Notes: generated from the sequence alone by a model not told the origin. DNA of 39,278 bases from Deltaproteobacteria bacterium (GCA_019308745.1 JAFDHO010000042.1:1-39278); one strand, 5' to 3'; positions 8,455 to 17,868 are shown, counted from the first letter of the stretch. Numbers and translations: made by a program.

Positions 8455-9528
8455 ATGGAAGAGATCATCCAATTGACCGAGGATCTGATTCGATTTCGGA
8501 CGACGCACTCAAGACCTGATGAGATCCTCAGATGTGCAGACTTTATTGAGAGCTACCTCAGGGCCCATGAAATAGCGTTCAGGCGTGTTGACAGGGATCA
8601 AATCCCTTCAATCATGGTCACGAGGGCTGACGGGTCAGTCCCCATATTGTTGATGTCTCATCTCGACGTGGTGGAGGGCCCTGACCGGTTGTTTACACCC
8701 TCTCGTCGTGATGGAAAACTATTCGGCAGAGGCAGCATTGATGACAAATATGCAGTTGCATTGTCCCTGGTCTTGGTAAAGGAGCACTTGAATCATCTCA
8801 AGAATGAGAGCAAGGGGCAAGACCATCTGAAGTGTGGTCTATTGATCACAGGGGATGAGGAAATTGGGGGGAAAAAGGGGGCCAGAGAGGCTCTAAAGGA
8901 GATAAAGGCAGATTTCTGCATTGCCCTGGACGGGGGCAATCCGGAAAAGATCGTTGTTAAAGAAAAGGGAGTTCTCAGGCTGAAACTTGTTTCCAGGGGA
9001 AAAGCTGCCCACGGCGCAAGACCCTGGCTCGGTGAAAACGCCATAGACCAACTTATTGATGATTATGGAAAGCTCAAGCCCTATTTTCTTAAGTCAAGCC
9101 CTGACCACTGGCACAGGACGATGAATCTCAGTATCATCAAAGCTGGAAAATCCGTAAATCAGGTTCCAGACCACGCTGAGGCCATCTTCGATATCCGTTA
9201 TACAGAGGAGGACCCCGTAGAAGACCTTCTGAACACAATGCGGCGAGAAATAAGAGGGGATATCGAGGTTATGGAGGTGGAGCCCCTTTTTCGGGGGGAA
9301 GACTCTCCTTACCTGGATGGACTTCTCGAGATCGCGGAGGGCACCAAATTGGGTTTTGAACATGGGGCAAGTGACGCACGGTTTCTTGAAGAGCACGCCA
9401 TAAAGGGCATCGTTTGGGGTGCCGAAGGCAACCAGAGCCAGCACGGAGACGACGAACATCTGGATCTGCAAAGCCTTGAAAGGCTTCACCGTATTCTGGA
9501 GGAGTTTATATCAAGGATCGGCCCATAG
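8455..9528 (+). CDS. M20-family zinc metallopeptidase (ArgE/DapE/CPG2-like)
   Basis: A 357-residue enzyme from the ATG at 8455 (an in-frame ATG at 8428 would add nine residues; GGAG stands 11 bases before 8455). The co-catalytic metal motifs are in order: SHLDVVEG with H69 and D71, GRGSIDDK with the bridging aspartate at 96 or 97, the catalytic pair E135-E136 in GDEEIGG, the next ligand D159 in ALDGG, and a late HGDDEH. AHGARPWLGENAID (185-198) belongs to the dimerisation/substrate region. Such enzymes cleave amide bonds in N-acyl amino acids or small peptides in the cytosol; the exact substrate is open. It is followed by the remnant of a peptide-transporter permease, hinting that it once belonged to a peptide uptake operon. 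Confidence 0.8.
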   Translation: MEEIIQLTEDLIRFRTTHSRPDEILRCADFIESYLRAHEIAFRRVDRDQIPSIMVTRADGSVPILLMSHLDVVEGPDRLFTPSRRDGKLFGRGSIDDKYAVALSLVLVKEHLNHLKNESKGQDHLKCGLLITGDEEIGGKKGAREALKEIKADFCIALDGGNPEKIVVKEKGVLRLKLVSRGKAAHGARPWLGENAIDQLIDDYGKLKPYFLKSSPDHWHRTMNLSIIKAGKSVNQVPDHAEAIFDIRYTEEDPVEDLLNTMRREIRGDIEVMEVEPLFRGEDSPYLDGLLEIAEGTKLGFEHGASDARFLEEHAIKGIVWGAEGNQSQHGDDEHLDLQSLERLHRILEEFISRIGP

Positions 9529-9643
9529 GGGCCCTTGGAAAAGGAATGGGTCGGTTTTCGAAGGTTGGCTCTCCCCGATGATTATCGGATTCGGCGAACT
9601 TAGGGTCAGGGCAGCTTGTCATTTCGAAACGGCAAATGATTGA

Positions 9644-10210
9644 AGGCTTTACAGCTACCTGCATGACCCTTCCGCAATTCTGGGAAGCTTCATCTTGTTG
9701 GTCTTTATCCTGGCATCTATCCTGGCACCATTCGTCACCCCCCAGGATCCTTATGACCTTGAGAAACTCAGCTTGGATCATTTCCTAAAGCCGCCAATCT
9801 GGATGGAAGGGGGGGAGGCCCCCTTTCTGCTGGGGACAGATGATCAGGGCAGGGGCATTCTGAGCACTATCATTTACGGATGCCGAACTTCTCTCATCGT
9901 TGGATTCGGGGTCGTTTTGATTGCCGGAACCTTCGGTGTGGCCATGGGACTATTGGCAGGCTACTACGGCGGGTGGCCGGATACTGTGATCATGCTTGAA
10001 GCAACCCTCAGTTTTCTTGGCGTCGGAGTTCCGCTCACCAAGCCGTCACTGGGAATGATGATAGCCATTGGGAAGAACTATATCTATGCCGGGATGTGGT
10101 GGATGATCGTCTTCCCAGGGGCAGCCTTGGTTTTGCTCGTCGTCGGCATCAACCTCTTCGCTGACTGGCTAAGGGAAGAGCTAAACCCGAAAATCGAACG
10201 CAATGCCTGA
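9644..10210 (+). pseudogene. Remnant of an OppC/DppC-type peptide ABC permease with internal deletion
   Basis: The frame opens after a stop at 9641-9643 and reads the conserved OppC N-terminal pattern (LHDPSAILGSFILL, then APFVTPQDPYDL) and LLGTDDQGRGILS. It runs through GYYGGWPDTVIML and then jumps at about 9991-9998 directly into EATLSFLGVGVP and the normal C-terminus (LREELNPKIE). Roughly 80-90 residues expected between these points are absent, including two membrane segments and the EAA coupling loop that contacts the ATPase. The start codon region is also missing: the first possible start, TTG 9695, is inside the first membrane helix. No OppB, ATPase or binding protein lies nearby. A functional permease is unlikely; an assembly deletion is the alternative. 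Confidence 0.7.
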
Positions 10211-10349
10211 AAGAAGGTCTCGTTTCCTGATTGATCACATCACAACTGGGACCAGGCTCCATAAGGATCAGGAATTCGCCCTCAATGATCAAGGAGTCCA
10301 TGTTGCCCCCGAAGACTGTTATGTCATCTCTCTTGTGCAACCTGGGGAG

Positions 10350-10367
10350 ACTCCCCTGAGGGGGAGT
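10350..10367. terminator. GC-rich hairpin between convergent genes
   Basis: ACTCCCC (10350-10356) pairs with GGGGAGT (10361-10367) across a 4-base loop, between the permease remnant and the yihY stop. Only short T-runs follow on either strand, so termination is plausible for convergent transcripts but not certain. Confidence 0.4.
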
Positions 10368-10369
10368 TC

Positions 10370-11707
10370 TTAGATGTCCTTGAGGGGCACATTTGCCGGG
10401 GATGCCTCCAGGATATCGTTGAAGGTCTTGAGGCTTTCTTCTATCCCTTCCAGTTCCTTTGACCTCACCACCGGAATATTGTCACTCCCATGACCTTCCA
10501 AGGCATCCATCACCGATTTGATTGTCATTTTCTCCGGATCCCGTGCCGGTTGATAAGCGATATTTCTGCCTTCTTCCACCTTGATCTCTGCCACCACGCC
10601 TGCCGTGACCAGGTCGTACATGATTTGCCGTACGAGCCGAATGGGGATGTCCAGTTCATGGGAGATCTGGGTCTCATCCCAGGCCCTTCCCCCCCAATGG
10701 AACTGCTTGACCAGCAAATGGACGATCATCAAAGACAGAAGCCTTTTGAAGGACTGGCTTATGTTCAGACAGTCCTGTTCGAATTCGTAGGTGTCCACAT
10801 TCTGGTGGGCAAAGGCGAGCTCCGCGCCAAAGAGGACAATGATCCAGCTAAGCTGCAACCAGATGAAGAAGAGGGGGAGCGCGGCGAAGCTGCCATAGAT
10901 TGCGTTGTATTTGGCGACTCCTATTTGAAAATGGATATAGATCCACTGAAACAACTGGTACATCGTCCCTGCGATAATGCCCCCCAGCGCCCCGGATTTG
11001 AAATTGACCCTGGCATTGGGGAGAAAGATGTAGAGAAAGGTGAACAGGACCCAAAGGGCGCAATAGGATAACAGCTTCATGGGAAGGAAGATCGCGGGGC
11101 CAATCGCCTCGAGAAGGGGGATTTTTTGAATGATCAACCTGGCGCTGCTGCTGATGATTACCGTAAGTGCACTAGACATGATAAAGAGGATGGGTGTAAT
11201 CATGGTCAGGGAAAGGTAGTCGGTTATCTTCCTCCCGAAACTCCTGGATCTCCTTACTCCCCAGATATCATTGAATGCGTTTTCGATATGGGAAAGTATC
11301 TTGATGATGGTGTAAAACAGAACAAAGAGGCCAATCCCCGCAACGAGTCCGCCCTTGACGTTCTCGAGGGTGGCCTGGGCAAAATCGACGACCCGAGCGA
11401 TGATTTGCTCCTGGCCCACAAAATTCTTGTACAGCAGGTCTTCCAGGGTCTTCTCAAAACCAAATCCCTTGGCGATGCCAAAGACCATGGCCACGACCGG
11501 GACGATGGAAAGCAGGGAATAGAACGTCAGTGCCGACGCCCTGAGCATGCATTTGTCCTCCGTGACTCCCCGAATGGTGAGGATAAGTACGCGCAGGACC
11601 CTGATCAGGAAGTACTCCTTTCCCGAGAGGTCGCGGGAGCGGATCCTCCATATGTCTGTTTTCAAAAAGCTAATGATCCTGGATATGCTCGCCTTTTCAA
11701 ACTTCAT
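10370..11707 (-). CDS. YihY/BrkB-family inner membrane protein with C-terminal winged-helix-like domain
   Basis: A 445-residue protein. A cytosolic N-terminus of about 50 residues is followed by LRASALTFYSLLSIVPVVAMVFG, the family's first helix. Five more membrane segments follow up to about residue 300, including the typical AFNDIWGVRRSRSF and the FKSGALGGIIAGTMYQLFQW and ALPLFFIWLQLSWIIVLFGAELAFA motifs. Residues about 320-400 (WDETQISHELDIPIRLVRQIMYDL) resemble a winged helix, found in one subgroup of the family. The biological role of YihY proteins is unsettled; envelope or transport functions have been proposed. It is transcribed away from pgk, with an extended -10 promoter upstream. Confidence 0.85.
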   Translation of the reverse strand: MKFEKASISRIISFLKTDIWRIRSRDLSGKEYFLIRVLRVLILTIRGVTEDKCMLRASALTFYSLLSIVPVVAMVFGIAKGFGFEKTLEDLLYKNFVGQEQIIARVVDFAQATLENVKGGLVAGIGLFVLFYTIIKILSHIENAFNDIWGVRRSRSFGRKITDYLSLTMITPILFIMSSALTVIISSSARLIIQKIPLLEAIGPAIFLPMKLLSYCALWVLFTFLYIFLPNARVNFKSGALGGIIAGTMYQLFQWIYIHFQIGVAKYNAIYGSFAALPLFFIWLQLSWIIVLFGAELAFAHQNVDTYEFEQDCLNISQSFKRLLSLMIVHLLVKQFHWGGRAWDETQISHELDIPIRLVRQIMYDLVTAGVVAEIKVEEGRNIAYQPARDPEKMTIKSVMDALEGHGSDNIPVVRSKELEGIEESLKTFNDILEASPANVPLKDI

Positions 11708-12117
11708 CGTATTTCCTGATCAGTTTTGACTACAATTAAGGAAATTATACCATTTGTTTTCGATTAAGTGTATATTTATATTATTATGGGTATTTGAGTT
11801 TATTCTAGGCAGGCTGTTGCCCAAGTCGCTTCATATGTTTTGTTCCCGAATGGGACACATGAGAGCACCTATAGCCACCATCCTTGTCATGTTCTGGGCA
11901 ACGGCCGCGGAGGGGAAGCTAAATTGGAACATGGCGGGCGCTCTGAGCCTGTTAAGGGTCGGTGAATCGTCTTGTGGGCGGATGCTATTGATTTCGCAAA
12001 AAAAATTGTTATTATGGGGGACAATTCCCCGGGGGTTCCCGGATGTATGGGCCAGCCTGTTCCCATTCGGTGCCGCAGGCTCAACATCTAAGATTCTTGA
12101 AAGGAGGCGGTTCTTTT
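11708..12117. other. Intergenic region with divergent promoters for yihY and pgk
   Basis: No credible gene lies in this 410-base gap. Minus strand: an extended -10, TGG-TATAAT (hexamer at 11744-11749), precedes yihY by about 40 bases. Plus strand: TTGATT (11988-11993) and TATTAT (12010-12015) with a 16-base spacer form a candidate pgk promoter about 100 bases before its start. GC-rich self-complementary sequence (GGGGGACAATTCCCC near 12017) sits in the pgk leader. Confidence 0.5.
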
Positions 12118-13230
12118 ATGCCACTCAAACTCAAGACTATCGAGGAACTTCGGCTCAAAGATAAAAGGGTCTTCATGCGTGTGGATTTCAACGTTCCCAT
12201 TGAAGGGGGCACGGTCAAGGACACTACCAGGATCGAGGCCGCGCTGCCTACCATCCAATGTACACTGGAGCAAGGGGGCAGACTCATCCTGGCCTCCCAC
12301 CTGGGAAGGCCCAAAGGGGAACGAAAACCTTCCTTGAGTCTGAAACCGGTCGCCAAGGTGCTGGAAGATCTCATCAAGATCCCGGTCGGCATGGCCCCAG
12401 ACTGTATTGGCCCGGAAGTGGAGGCAATGGTGAAGAAACTGGCCCAACTGGCCGGGCTGGCGGATGCCTATGTCAACGATGCCTTTGGCACTGCCCACAG
12501 GGCCCATGCATCGACCGCAGGAATGGTTCCCTATGTTGCGGAGAAGGCAGCGGGTTTTCTCCTGAAGCGGGAGTGTGAATATCTGGACCGACTCCTGTCA
12601 AACCCTGACCGCCCGTTCATCGCCATCCTGGGAGGGGCAAAGGTCTCTGACAAGATCCCCGTCATCCGTAATCTCATGTCCCTGGTGGACGGACTCCTGA
12701 TAGGGGGCGCCATGGCTTACACGTTCCTAAAGGCCCAAGGCCTGAGGGTCGGCAAGTCAAAGGTCGAAGAGGATCAGATTCCCCTCGCAAGGGAACTTCT
12801 CGACCTATCTACGGAAAGAGAAATCTTCATGCAGTTGCCCGTGGACCACGTGGTTGCCGAAAAAGCGGAACAAGACGTACCGACAGCTGTCGTATCCGCC
12901 GACATACCAGACGATATGGTTGCCTTCGACATTGGGCCCGAGACCGTAGGCCTCTATTCGGAGGAGATAAGAGAGGCTCGCACCATATTCTGGAACGGGC
13001 CCATGGGTCTGTTCGAAGTAAAGCCCTTTGACAGGGGTACCATGTCCATAGCTTCCGCCCTTGCGGGAGCCGAGGCAACTACTGTTGTGGGCGGCGGTGA
13101 CTCAGTGGCAGCCCTGAACCTCTCGGGTCAAGCAGATAAGATCTCCCATGTTTCGACGGGCGGAGGCGCTACCCTGGAGTACTTGGAAGGCAAGGTGCTT
13201 CCGGGCCTGGCCGCCTTGGAGGAGAAATAG
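12118..13230 (+). CDS. pgk: Phosphoglycerate kinase with an internal in-frame gap
   Basis: A 370-residue protein; AAGGAGG lies just before the ATG at 12118. It should transfer phosphate between 1,3-bisphosphoglycerate and ADP in glycolysis/gluconeogenesis. N-domain substrate residues visible are R21, D23 and N25 (RVDFNVP), R38, H61 and R64 (SHLGRP), and R128 in GTAHRAH. The C-domain has the nucleotide-binding GGAKVSDKI and the WNGPMGLFE and GGGDSVAAL motifs. However, residues 102-114 read [13 protein letters not shown] where the family has an extra 25-30 residues, including the LLENLRF strand that carries another 3-phosphoglycerate-binding arginine (R122 in human PGK). The junction is near 12433-12444 and stays in frame. 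Identity as PGK is certain; activity of this exact sequence is doubtful. Confidence 0.9.
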   Translation: MPLKLKTIEELRLKDKRVFMRVDFNVPIEGGTVKDTTRIEAALPTIQCTLEQGGRLILASHLGRPKGERKPSLSLKPVAKVLEDLIKIPVGMAPDCIGPEVEAMVKKLAQLAGLADAYVNDAFGTAHRAHASTAGMVPYVAEKAAGFLLKRECEYLDRLLSNPDRPFIAILGGAKVSDKIPVIRNLMSLVDGLLIGGAMAYTFLKAQGLRVGKSKVEEDQIPLARELLDLSTEREIFMQLPVDHVVAEKAEQDVPTAVVSADIPDDMVAFDIGPETVGLYSEEIREARTIFWNGPMGLFEVKPFDRGTMSIASALAGAEATTVVGGGDSVAALNLSGQADKISHVSTGGGATLEYLEGKVLPGLAALEEK

Positions 13231-13333
13231 GGGAGCCCGAAAGATAGCCCTCGCACCACGGGTACTTATGACTCCTTGAGCCCTATTATGGAGGCCATTT
13301 CACACTGGCAAGAGGAAGGGAAGAGGCAGACAA

Positions 13334-14086
13334 ATGACGGAAGCTCAACAACACAAGAACAGCATCTCAAACTGGTTCATGGCCCTCAGGGATGACGAGG
13401 AGAAGAAATTCCTCACAGGGAGTCGGGAACATCCGGAAGAATTGGCCAGTGCAGCCAGGGTCTTTCTTGAACTGGTCCGGGGTTTTCAAAGACTCGGCAC
13501 CCTGGGGCGATGTGTCAGCGTGTTCGGCTCGGCTCGGTTCACCGAGAATCATAGATACTACGCCCTGTCCCAAAAGCTTGGGGAAAGACTCGCCAGAGAA
13601 GGCTTCACGGTCATGACCGGAGGCGGTCCGGGAGTCATGGAGGCGGCAAACCGGGGTGCCAAGGAGGCAGGGGGGTTGAGTGTCGGGTGTAATATCCAGC
13701 TCCCCCAAGAACAAAAGCCAAACCCCTACCTGGACCTCTTTGTGGAATTCGATCACTTCTTTGTCCGCAAGGTGATGTTCGTAAAATACTCCCGGGCCTT
13801 TGTTGCCCTTCCCGGCGGTTTCGGAACCCTGGATGAAGTCTTCGAGACGGCTACATTAATGCAGACCAACAAGATCGAATGTTTCCCCATTGTCGCCATG
13901 GGACTGGACTTCTGGGAACCCTTGCGACGGTTCTTCAAAGATGAAATGATCGGCGAGGGGACAATAGGCGGGCCGGAACTTCAACTCATCCGGTTCACGG
14001 ATTCCATTGACGAGGCCATCCAGATCATCCAGGAGAGTTATGAGAATATGTCCTGCAAAGCCGCCGAACCGAATCATCCAGTGTAA
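13334..14086 (+). CDS. LOG-family (TIGR00730) nucleoside-monophosphate phosphoribohydrolase
   Basis: A 250-residue Rossmann-like protein with both hallmarks of the lysine-decarboxylase-like LOG family: GGGPGVMEAANRGAKEAGG (96-114) and PGGFGTLDE (160-168). The catalytic residues are expected in the second motif (E168) and at nearby arginine. LOG enzymes cleave the N-glycosidic bond of nucleoside 5'-monophosphates (cytokinin ribotides or AMP/pyrimidine nucleotides), releasing base and ribose 5-phosphate; the old 'lysine decarboxylase' label is misleading. It lies between pgk and the phosphofructokinase gene, in the same direction, with gaps of about 100 and 80 bases. An N-terminal extension of about 55 residues precedes the core. 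Confidence 0.85.
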   Translation: MTEAQQHKNSISNWFMALRDDEEKKFLTGSREHPEELASAARVFLELVRGFQRLGTLGRCVSVFGSARFTENHRYYALSQKLGERLAREGFTVMTGGGPGVMEAANRGAKEAGGLSVGCNIQLPQEQKPNPYLDLFVEFDHFFVRKVMFVKYSRAFVALPGGFGTLDEVFETATLMQTNKIECFPIVAMGLDFWEPLRRFFKDEMIGEGTIGGPELQLIRFTDSIDEAIQIIQESYENMSCKAAEPNHPV

Positions 14087-14165
14087 CGCAAAGAGAGTGC
14101 AATCCGCTTCAAGCCCTTTCACAAGCCAGCACTATTGCTGAATTGGGACTCCTGGGAGGTATGCC

Positions 14166-15455
14166 ATGGAATTGAATCACTCGGATTTTGTTGTCCAGAG
14201 GCTCGGTGAATGCCGGGTCCCCTCCCCCATGAAGGGAATAGACTTTGTCAAAGACCACGAACGTGTCCTCTATCCTTCGACTCTGAGTGATATGGAGGAA
14301 TACACCCGTTCTGGCAAGAAGCCTCCCTCCTTTGAACTGGCTGGTCCCAGGGAAAGGATCTTCTTCGACCCCTCTGAATTGAGGTGCGGAATCGTGACCA
14401 GCGGCGGCCTTTGCCCCGGCCTCAACGACGTGATCAGGGCAGTGGTCTTGGGGCTCTATTACCATTATGGTGTCCGGAGCATATATGGTTTCCGTTACGG
14501 CTTTGAAGGCCTCACTTCCAAGTTTGGACATCCACCCGTGGAACTTACACCGGAGATCGTCAATGACATCCATAAGGAAGGGGGCACTATCCTCGGATCT
14601 TCACGGGGGCCCCAGGATGTCTCTGACATGGTGGATACCCTGGAAGACATGGGCCTTCAGATCCTGTTCACCGTGGGGGGAGACGGGACATTGAGGGGGG
14701 CCCATGCGATCTCCAGGGAAATCCAAAGGCGGTCATTGGAGATCGCCGTCATAGGGGTCCCAAAGACCATTGACAACGACATCTCTTACATGGATATGTC
14801 CTTTGGTTTCGAAACCGCAGTGGCCGAGACCAGGACAGCCATCTATTCGGCCCACAATGAAGCCCGGGGCGCAAGAAACGGGATCGGCCTGGTCAAACTC
14901 ATGGGAAGGGAGTCGGGTTTCATCGCCGCCCACGCCTCTTTGGCCAACAATGATGTCAATTTCTGCCTCGTCCCAGAGGTTCCCTTTTCCCTTGAGGCCT
15001 TCCTCCGTACGCTCAGAGAAAGGCTCACGAAGAGAGGACATGCCGTCATCGTGGTTGGCGAAGGGGCCGGACAAGAACTCATGGAGAAAAGCTCCGAGAG
15101 GGATCCATCGGGAAATCTTCGTTTTGGGGACATAGGGACCTTTTTGAGGGACAGGATCAAGGAGTTTCTGGACAGATCAGGCATGGATTTCACTCTGAAG
15201 TACATAGATCCGAGCTACACCATCAGGAGCATGCCGGCAAACCCCCGTGATTCCGCCTTTTGTCTCGTGCTCGGCCACAATGCGGTCCATGCCGGAATGG
15301 CAGGTAGGACAAACATGGTGGTGGGCCACTGGAACGGCGATTACACCCATGTGCCTATCCCGTTGGCCGTATCCAAACGGAAACAGATAGAGCCTGGCGG
15401 GAGGTTTTGGAATATCGTGCTATCCTGTACCGGCCAACCTGCGGAGATCAGCTAA
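14166..15455 (+). CDS. 6-phosphofructokinase, probably ATP-dependent, TP0108-type clade
   Basis: A 429-residue phosphofructokinase with an N-terminal extension of about 70 residues before CGIVTSGGLCPGLNDVIR. The phosphodonor-determining positions are GGDGT (171-175) and PKTIDND (199-205). Glycine at 174 (E. coli 104) is typical of ATP users, while lysine at 200 (E. coli 124) is typical of the pyrophosphate-related branch. The mixed pair is that of the ATP-dependent TP0108-type enzymes. D203 is the expected catalytic base; MGRESGFIA and the VPIPLAVSKRK segment are present, so the protein is complete. GGGAGGT precedes the ATG. It catalyses fructose 6-phosphate to fructose 1,6-bisphosphate and, with pgk upstream, makes a small glycolytic group. 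Confidence 0.85.
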   Translation: MELNHSDFVVQRLGECRVPSPMKGIDFVKDHERVLYPSTLSDMEEYTRSGKKPPSFELAGPRERIFFDPSELRCGIVTSGGLCPGLNDVIRAVVLGLYYHYGVRSIYGFRYGFEGLTSKFGHPPVELTPEIVNDIHKEGGTILGSSRGPQDVSDMVDTLEDMGLQILFTVGGDGTLRGAHAISREIQRRSLEIAVIGVPKTIDNDISYMDMSFGFETAVAETRTAIYSAHNEARGARNGIGLVKLMGRESGFIAAHASLANNDVNFCLVPEVPFSLEAFLRTLRERLTKRGHAVIVVGEGAGQELMEKSSERDPSGNLRFGDIGTFLRDRIKEFLDRSGMDFTLKYIDPSYTIRSMPANPRDSAFCLVLGHNAVHAGMAGRTNMVVGHWNGDYTHVPIPLAVSKRKQIEPGGRFWNIVLSCTGQPAEIS

Positions 15456-15587
15456 ACCCGCTTGGACCCCAGACTCCTTCCAATGTTATCGGTTCTAGAG
15501 CTGTTGCCCAAAGCCCGACAATCATGGCGGTTAGCCACTTGGGAGGTCTTTTCTGAAGGCTCAATCAAATTCCTCCCAGGCGTTGGC

Positions 15588-15609
15588 AACGGCCTCTCGA
15601 CAGGCCGTT
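15588..15609. terminator. Perfect hairpin between convergent genes
   Basis: AACGGCCT and AGGCCGTT form an 8-bp stem around CTCGAC in the gap between the convergent phosphofructokinase and DUF374 genes. No T-run follows on either strand, so the call as a terminator rests on position and stem strength only. Confidence 0.4.
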
Positions 15610-15681
15610 CTGGGTTAACAGTGTCTTCAGGGCCGCCAGACCAAATTCAGGTCATGTCACCCAGTACCCCTTTGACCTCCT

Positions 15682-16392
15682 TCACAGGGGCTCCTTCCAT
15701 CCGCAGGCGAGATCCTGTCGCGCATATCCCTCCGCCATCCTGCCCTCGATCTCCTTTCTGAGGGCCTCAAAGGACTCCGTGTCGAGTTTTCTCGGCACGA
15801 AGAAGGGGTCTCCCCACCGTATGGTCACACTGCTGAAGGGTTTGGGGACAAGGAAGCGGTCCCAGCTTTTCATGAGCCAAGCCCGGTTGGCAGAGACATA
15901 GACAGGCATAATTACAGCACCGGTCACCTGTGCCATCTGTATGAGGCCTGCCTTGACCACGCCTTTAGGGCCCAAGGGGCCGTCTACAATGTGGACGGCC
16001 GCCCTGCTCGCTCTCAATATCCGCACGATGGTTACCAGCGCTTCCCTGCCCCCCTTGGAGCTAGATCCCCTTATTGGCCTGAGGCCCAGCCTTTCTGCGA
16101 TGGGCGAGATCAGATCGCCGTCCTGACTCTGACTTATCATGATGCAGGGGTTGAACCCCCTGAATCTCTTTACGTAGCCCAAGGAGGGGAGGATTCTCTG
16201 GTGCCACAGGGCGGCAATGACACGGCGGTGCGTATTCAAGGCCTGAAATGGCTTTTCCTCGCCGATGACCCTGAAGCTGAGCAGTGAGAGATAGGCCTGA
16301 AGGAAGTAATAGGCGCTCGGTACAAATACGTTTTTCAAAAACTTCGGTGGTAGGTAAAGGGCCAAAATCCCGCTCCTCTTTTGTCTCGGCAT
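15682..16392 (-). CDS. DUF374 lysophospholipid acyltransferase-family protein
   Basis: About 236 residues from the ATG at 16392. The frame is open to a TTG at 16521, which would add 43 poorly conserved basic residues. Family motifs are all present: ALWHQRILP, the MISQSQDGDLIS segment, RGSSSKGGREAL, HIVDGPLGPKG, then PVYVSANRAWLMKSWDRFLVPKPF. This is the LPLAT-like fold used in envelope lipid acylation, with the family's SxxxDGxxI in place of HxxxxD. A hydrophobic N-terminal segment suggests membrane association. The protein probably acylates a lipid A-type or phospholipid precursor. It is divergent from the M48 protease gene. Confidence 0.75.
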   Translation of the reverse strand: MPRQKRSGILALYLPPKFLKNVFVPSAYYFLQAYLSLLSFRVIGEEKPFQALNTHRRVIAALWHQRILPSLGYVKRFRGFNPCIMISQSQDGDLISPIAERLGLRPIRGSSSKGGREALVTIVRILRASRAAVHIVDGPLGPKGVVKAGLIQMAQVTGAVIMPVYVSANRAWLMKSWDRFLVPKPFSSVTIRWGDPFFVPRKLDTESFEALRKEIEGRMAEGYARQDLACGWKEPL

Positions 16393-16593
16393 GCTGTCTA
16401 ATCTATAGGCAAAAAACCATACCTTATCAAGCGTTTTGTTTCTTCTCCTTGTTATCCCAATAACTGCTTGAAAGCCTTCTGCCATTCTCCTATAAGTAGA
16501 TAAGGCGATCGAATTCGGCAAATAACCTTTCCTGGGGAACGACCATGCGAGTGGGCCCTGGGGAGCCGAGGTCTTTACTCCGCCGGAAAATCC

Positions 16594-17853
16594 ATGAACA
16601 TCTACCTGCTATTCATATTGGTTATCTTGATAGGCACCTATTTCTTGGGGCTGGTTGTAGACTTCCTGAATCTTCGCCATCTCAAGACAGATCTGCCGGG
16701 AGAATTCGTGGGGTATTACGACCGGGGGCGTTACAGGACGTCCCAGGAATATCTGAGGGAGAATACCTTGTTTTCCATGTTTACCGATACCCTGATGACG
16801 GCCGTGACCATTACCTTCATACTCCTGGGGGGATTTAATGCCATAGACAGACTCGCCAGGGGCTTCCATCTGGGGTCCATCCCCACGGGCCTCATCTTCT
16901 TTGGCCTTTTGCTCATGATGTATCACTTGATGTCGCTGCCCTTTAGCATATATGGAACTTTTGTCATCGAGGAGAAGTACGGTTTTAACAGGACGACCCC
17001 GAAGACCTTTGTCCTGGACATATTGAAGACCTGGGGGGTCATTGCAGTCCTTGGAGCAATACTGCTGTCCGCGGTGCTATGGTTCTTTGAGAGGACCGGT
17101 GCCTTGGCCTGGCTCTATTGCTGGGGTATCGTGGTCCTGTTCCAACTCTTTCTCCATTATGTTGCTCCGGTCACCATCATGCCCATTTTCAACAGATTTA
17201 CACCCCTTGCCGACGGGGACCTGAAACGTGCTATCGAGGCCTATGCCCGCTCACAGGGCTTTAAGATGCGGGGTGTCTTTTCAATGGACGGTTCCAGACG
17301 ATCCACCAAGTCCAATGCCTTTTTTACGGGTTTTGGGAGGTTCCGCCGAATCATACTCTTCGATACGCTCATTCAGAGGCACTCTGCAGAGGAACTCGTC
17401 TCAATCCTTGCCCATGAGCTGGGACATTACAAAAAGCACCATTTCCTCCTTTCCTTGGTCCTATCCGTATTGACGACCGGGCTTTTGTTCTTCATCCTCT
17501 CCCTCTTTATCAACAACAGGGAGCTGTTCTCGGCCTTCAAAATGGAGCAGGTCTCCATCTATGCCAGCCTGCTGTTCTTCGGGTTCCTTTATACTCCCAT
17601 AGAGATGCTCCTCTCCATTCTGGGCAATGCCTTGTCCCGCAGGCAGGAATACCAAGCGGACGACTTTTCGGTCACCACCTATCGAAGGCCCCGGTCCATG
17701 ATAGAGGCATTGAAAAAGATCAGCACCGACAACCTCTCAAACCTCACCCCGCACCCACTGAAGGTGCTGCTCAGTTACAGCCACCCACCTGTTCTCGAGA
17801 GGATCAGGGCCATAAGGAACAGGGCTCGGCTTGAAAATATACACCAGTCATAG
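16594..17853 (+). CDS. M48-family (Ste24-like) integral membrane zinc metalloprotease
   Basis: A 419-residue multi-spanning protease. Zinc motif HELGH is at 274-278, followed by KKHH, and the third ligand glutamate is E352 in RRQEYQADDFS. The SRRSTKSNAFFTGFG block (234-248) is the typical Ste24/CAAX prenyl protease region before the active site. About seven hydrophobic segments are visible, as in Ste24. Bacterial members degrade or process membrane proteins or peptides; a prenylated substrate is not implied. It ends about 15 bases before the AsmA-like gene, so both probably form an envelope operon. Confidence 0.85.
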   Translation: MNIYLLFILVILIGTYFLGLVVDFLNLRHLKTDLPGEFVGYYDRGRYRTSQEYLRENTLFSMFTDTLMTAVTITFILLGGFNAIDRLARGFHLGSIPTGLIFFGLLLMMYHLMSLPFSIYGTFVIEEKYGFNRTTPKTFVLDILKTWGVIAVLGAILLSAVLWFFERTGALAWLYCWGIVVLFQLFLHYVAPVTIMPIFNRFTPLADGDLKRAIEAYARSQGFKMRGVFSMDGSRRSTKSNAFFTGFGRFRRIILFDTLIQRHSAEELVSILAHELGHYKKHHFLLSLVLSVLTTGLLFFILSLFINNRELFSAFKMEQVSIYASLLFFGFLYTPIEMLLSILGNALSRRQEYQADDFSVTTYRRPRSMIEALKKISTDNLSNLTPHPLKVLLSYSHPPVLERIRAIRNRARLENIHQS

Positions 17854-17868
17854 AAATGGTTGGATTTC

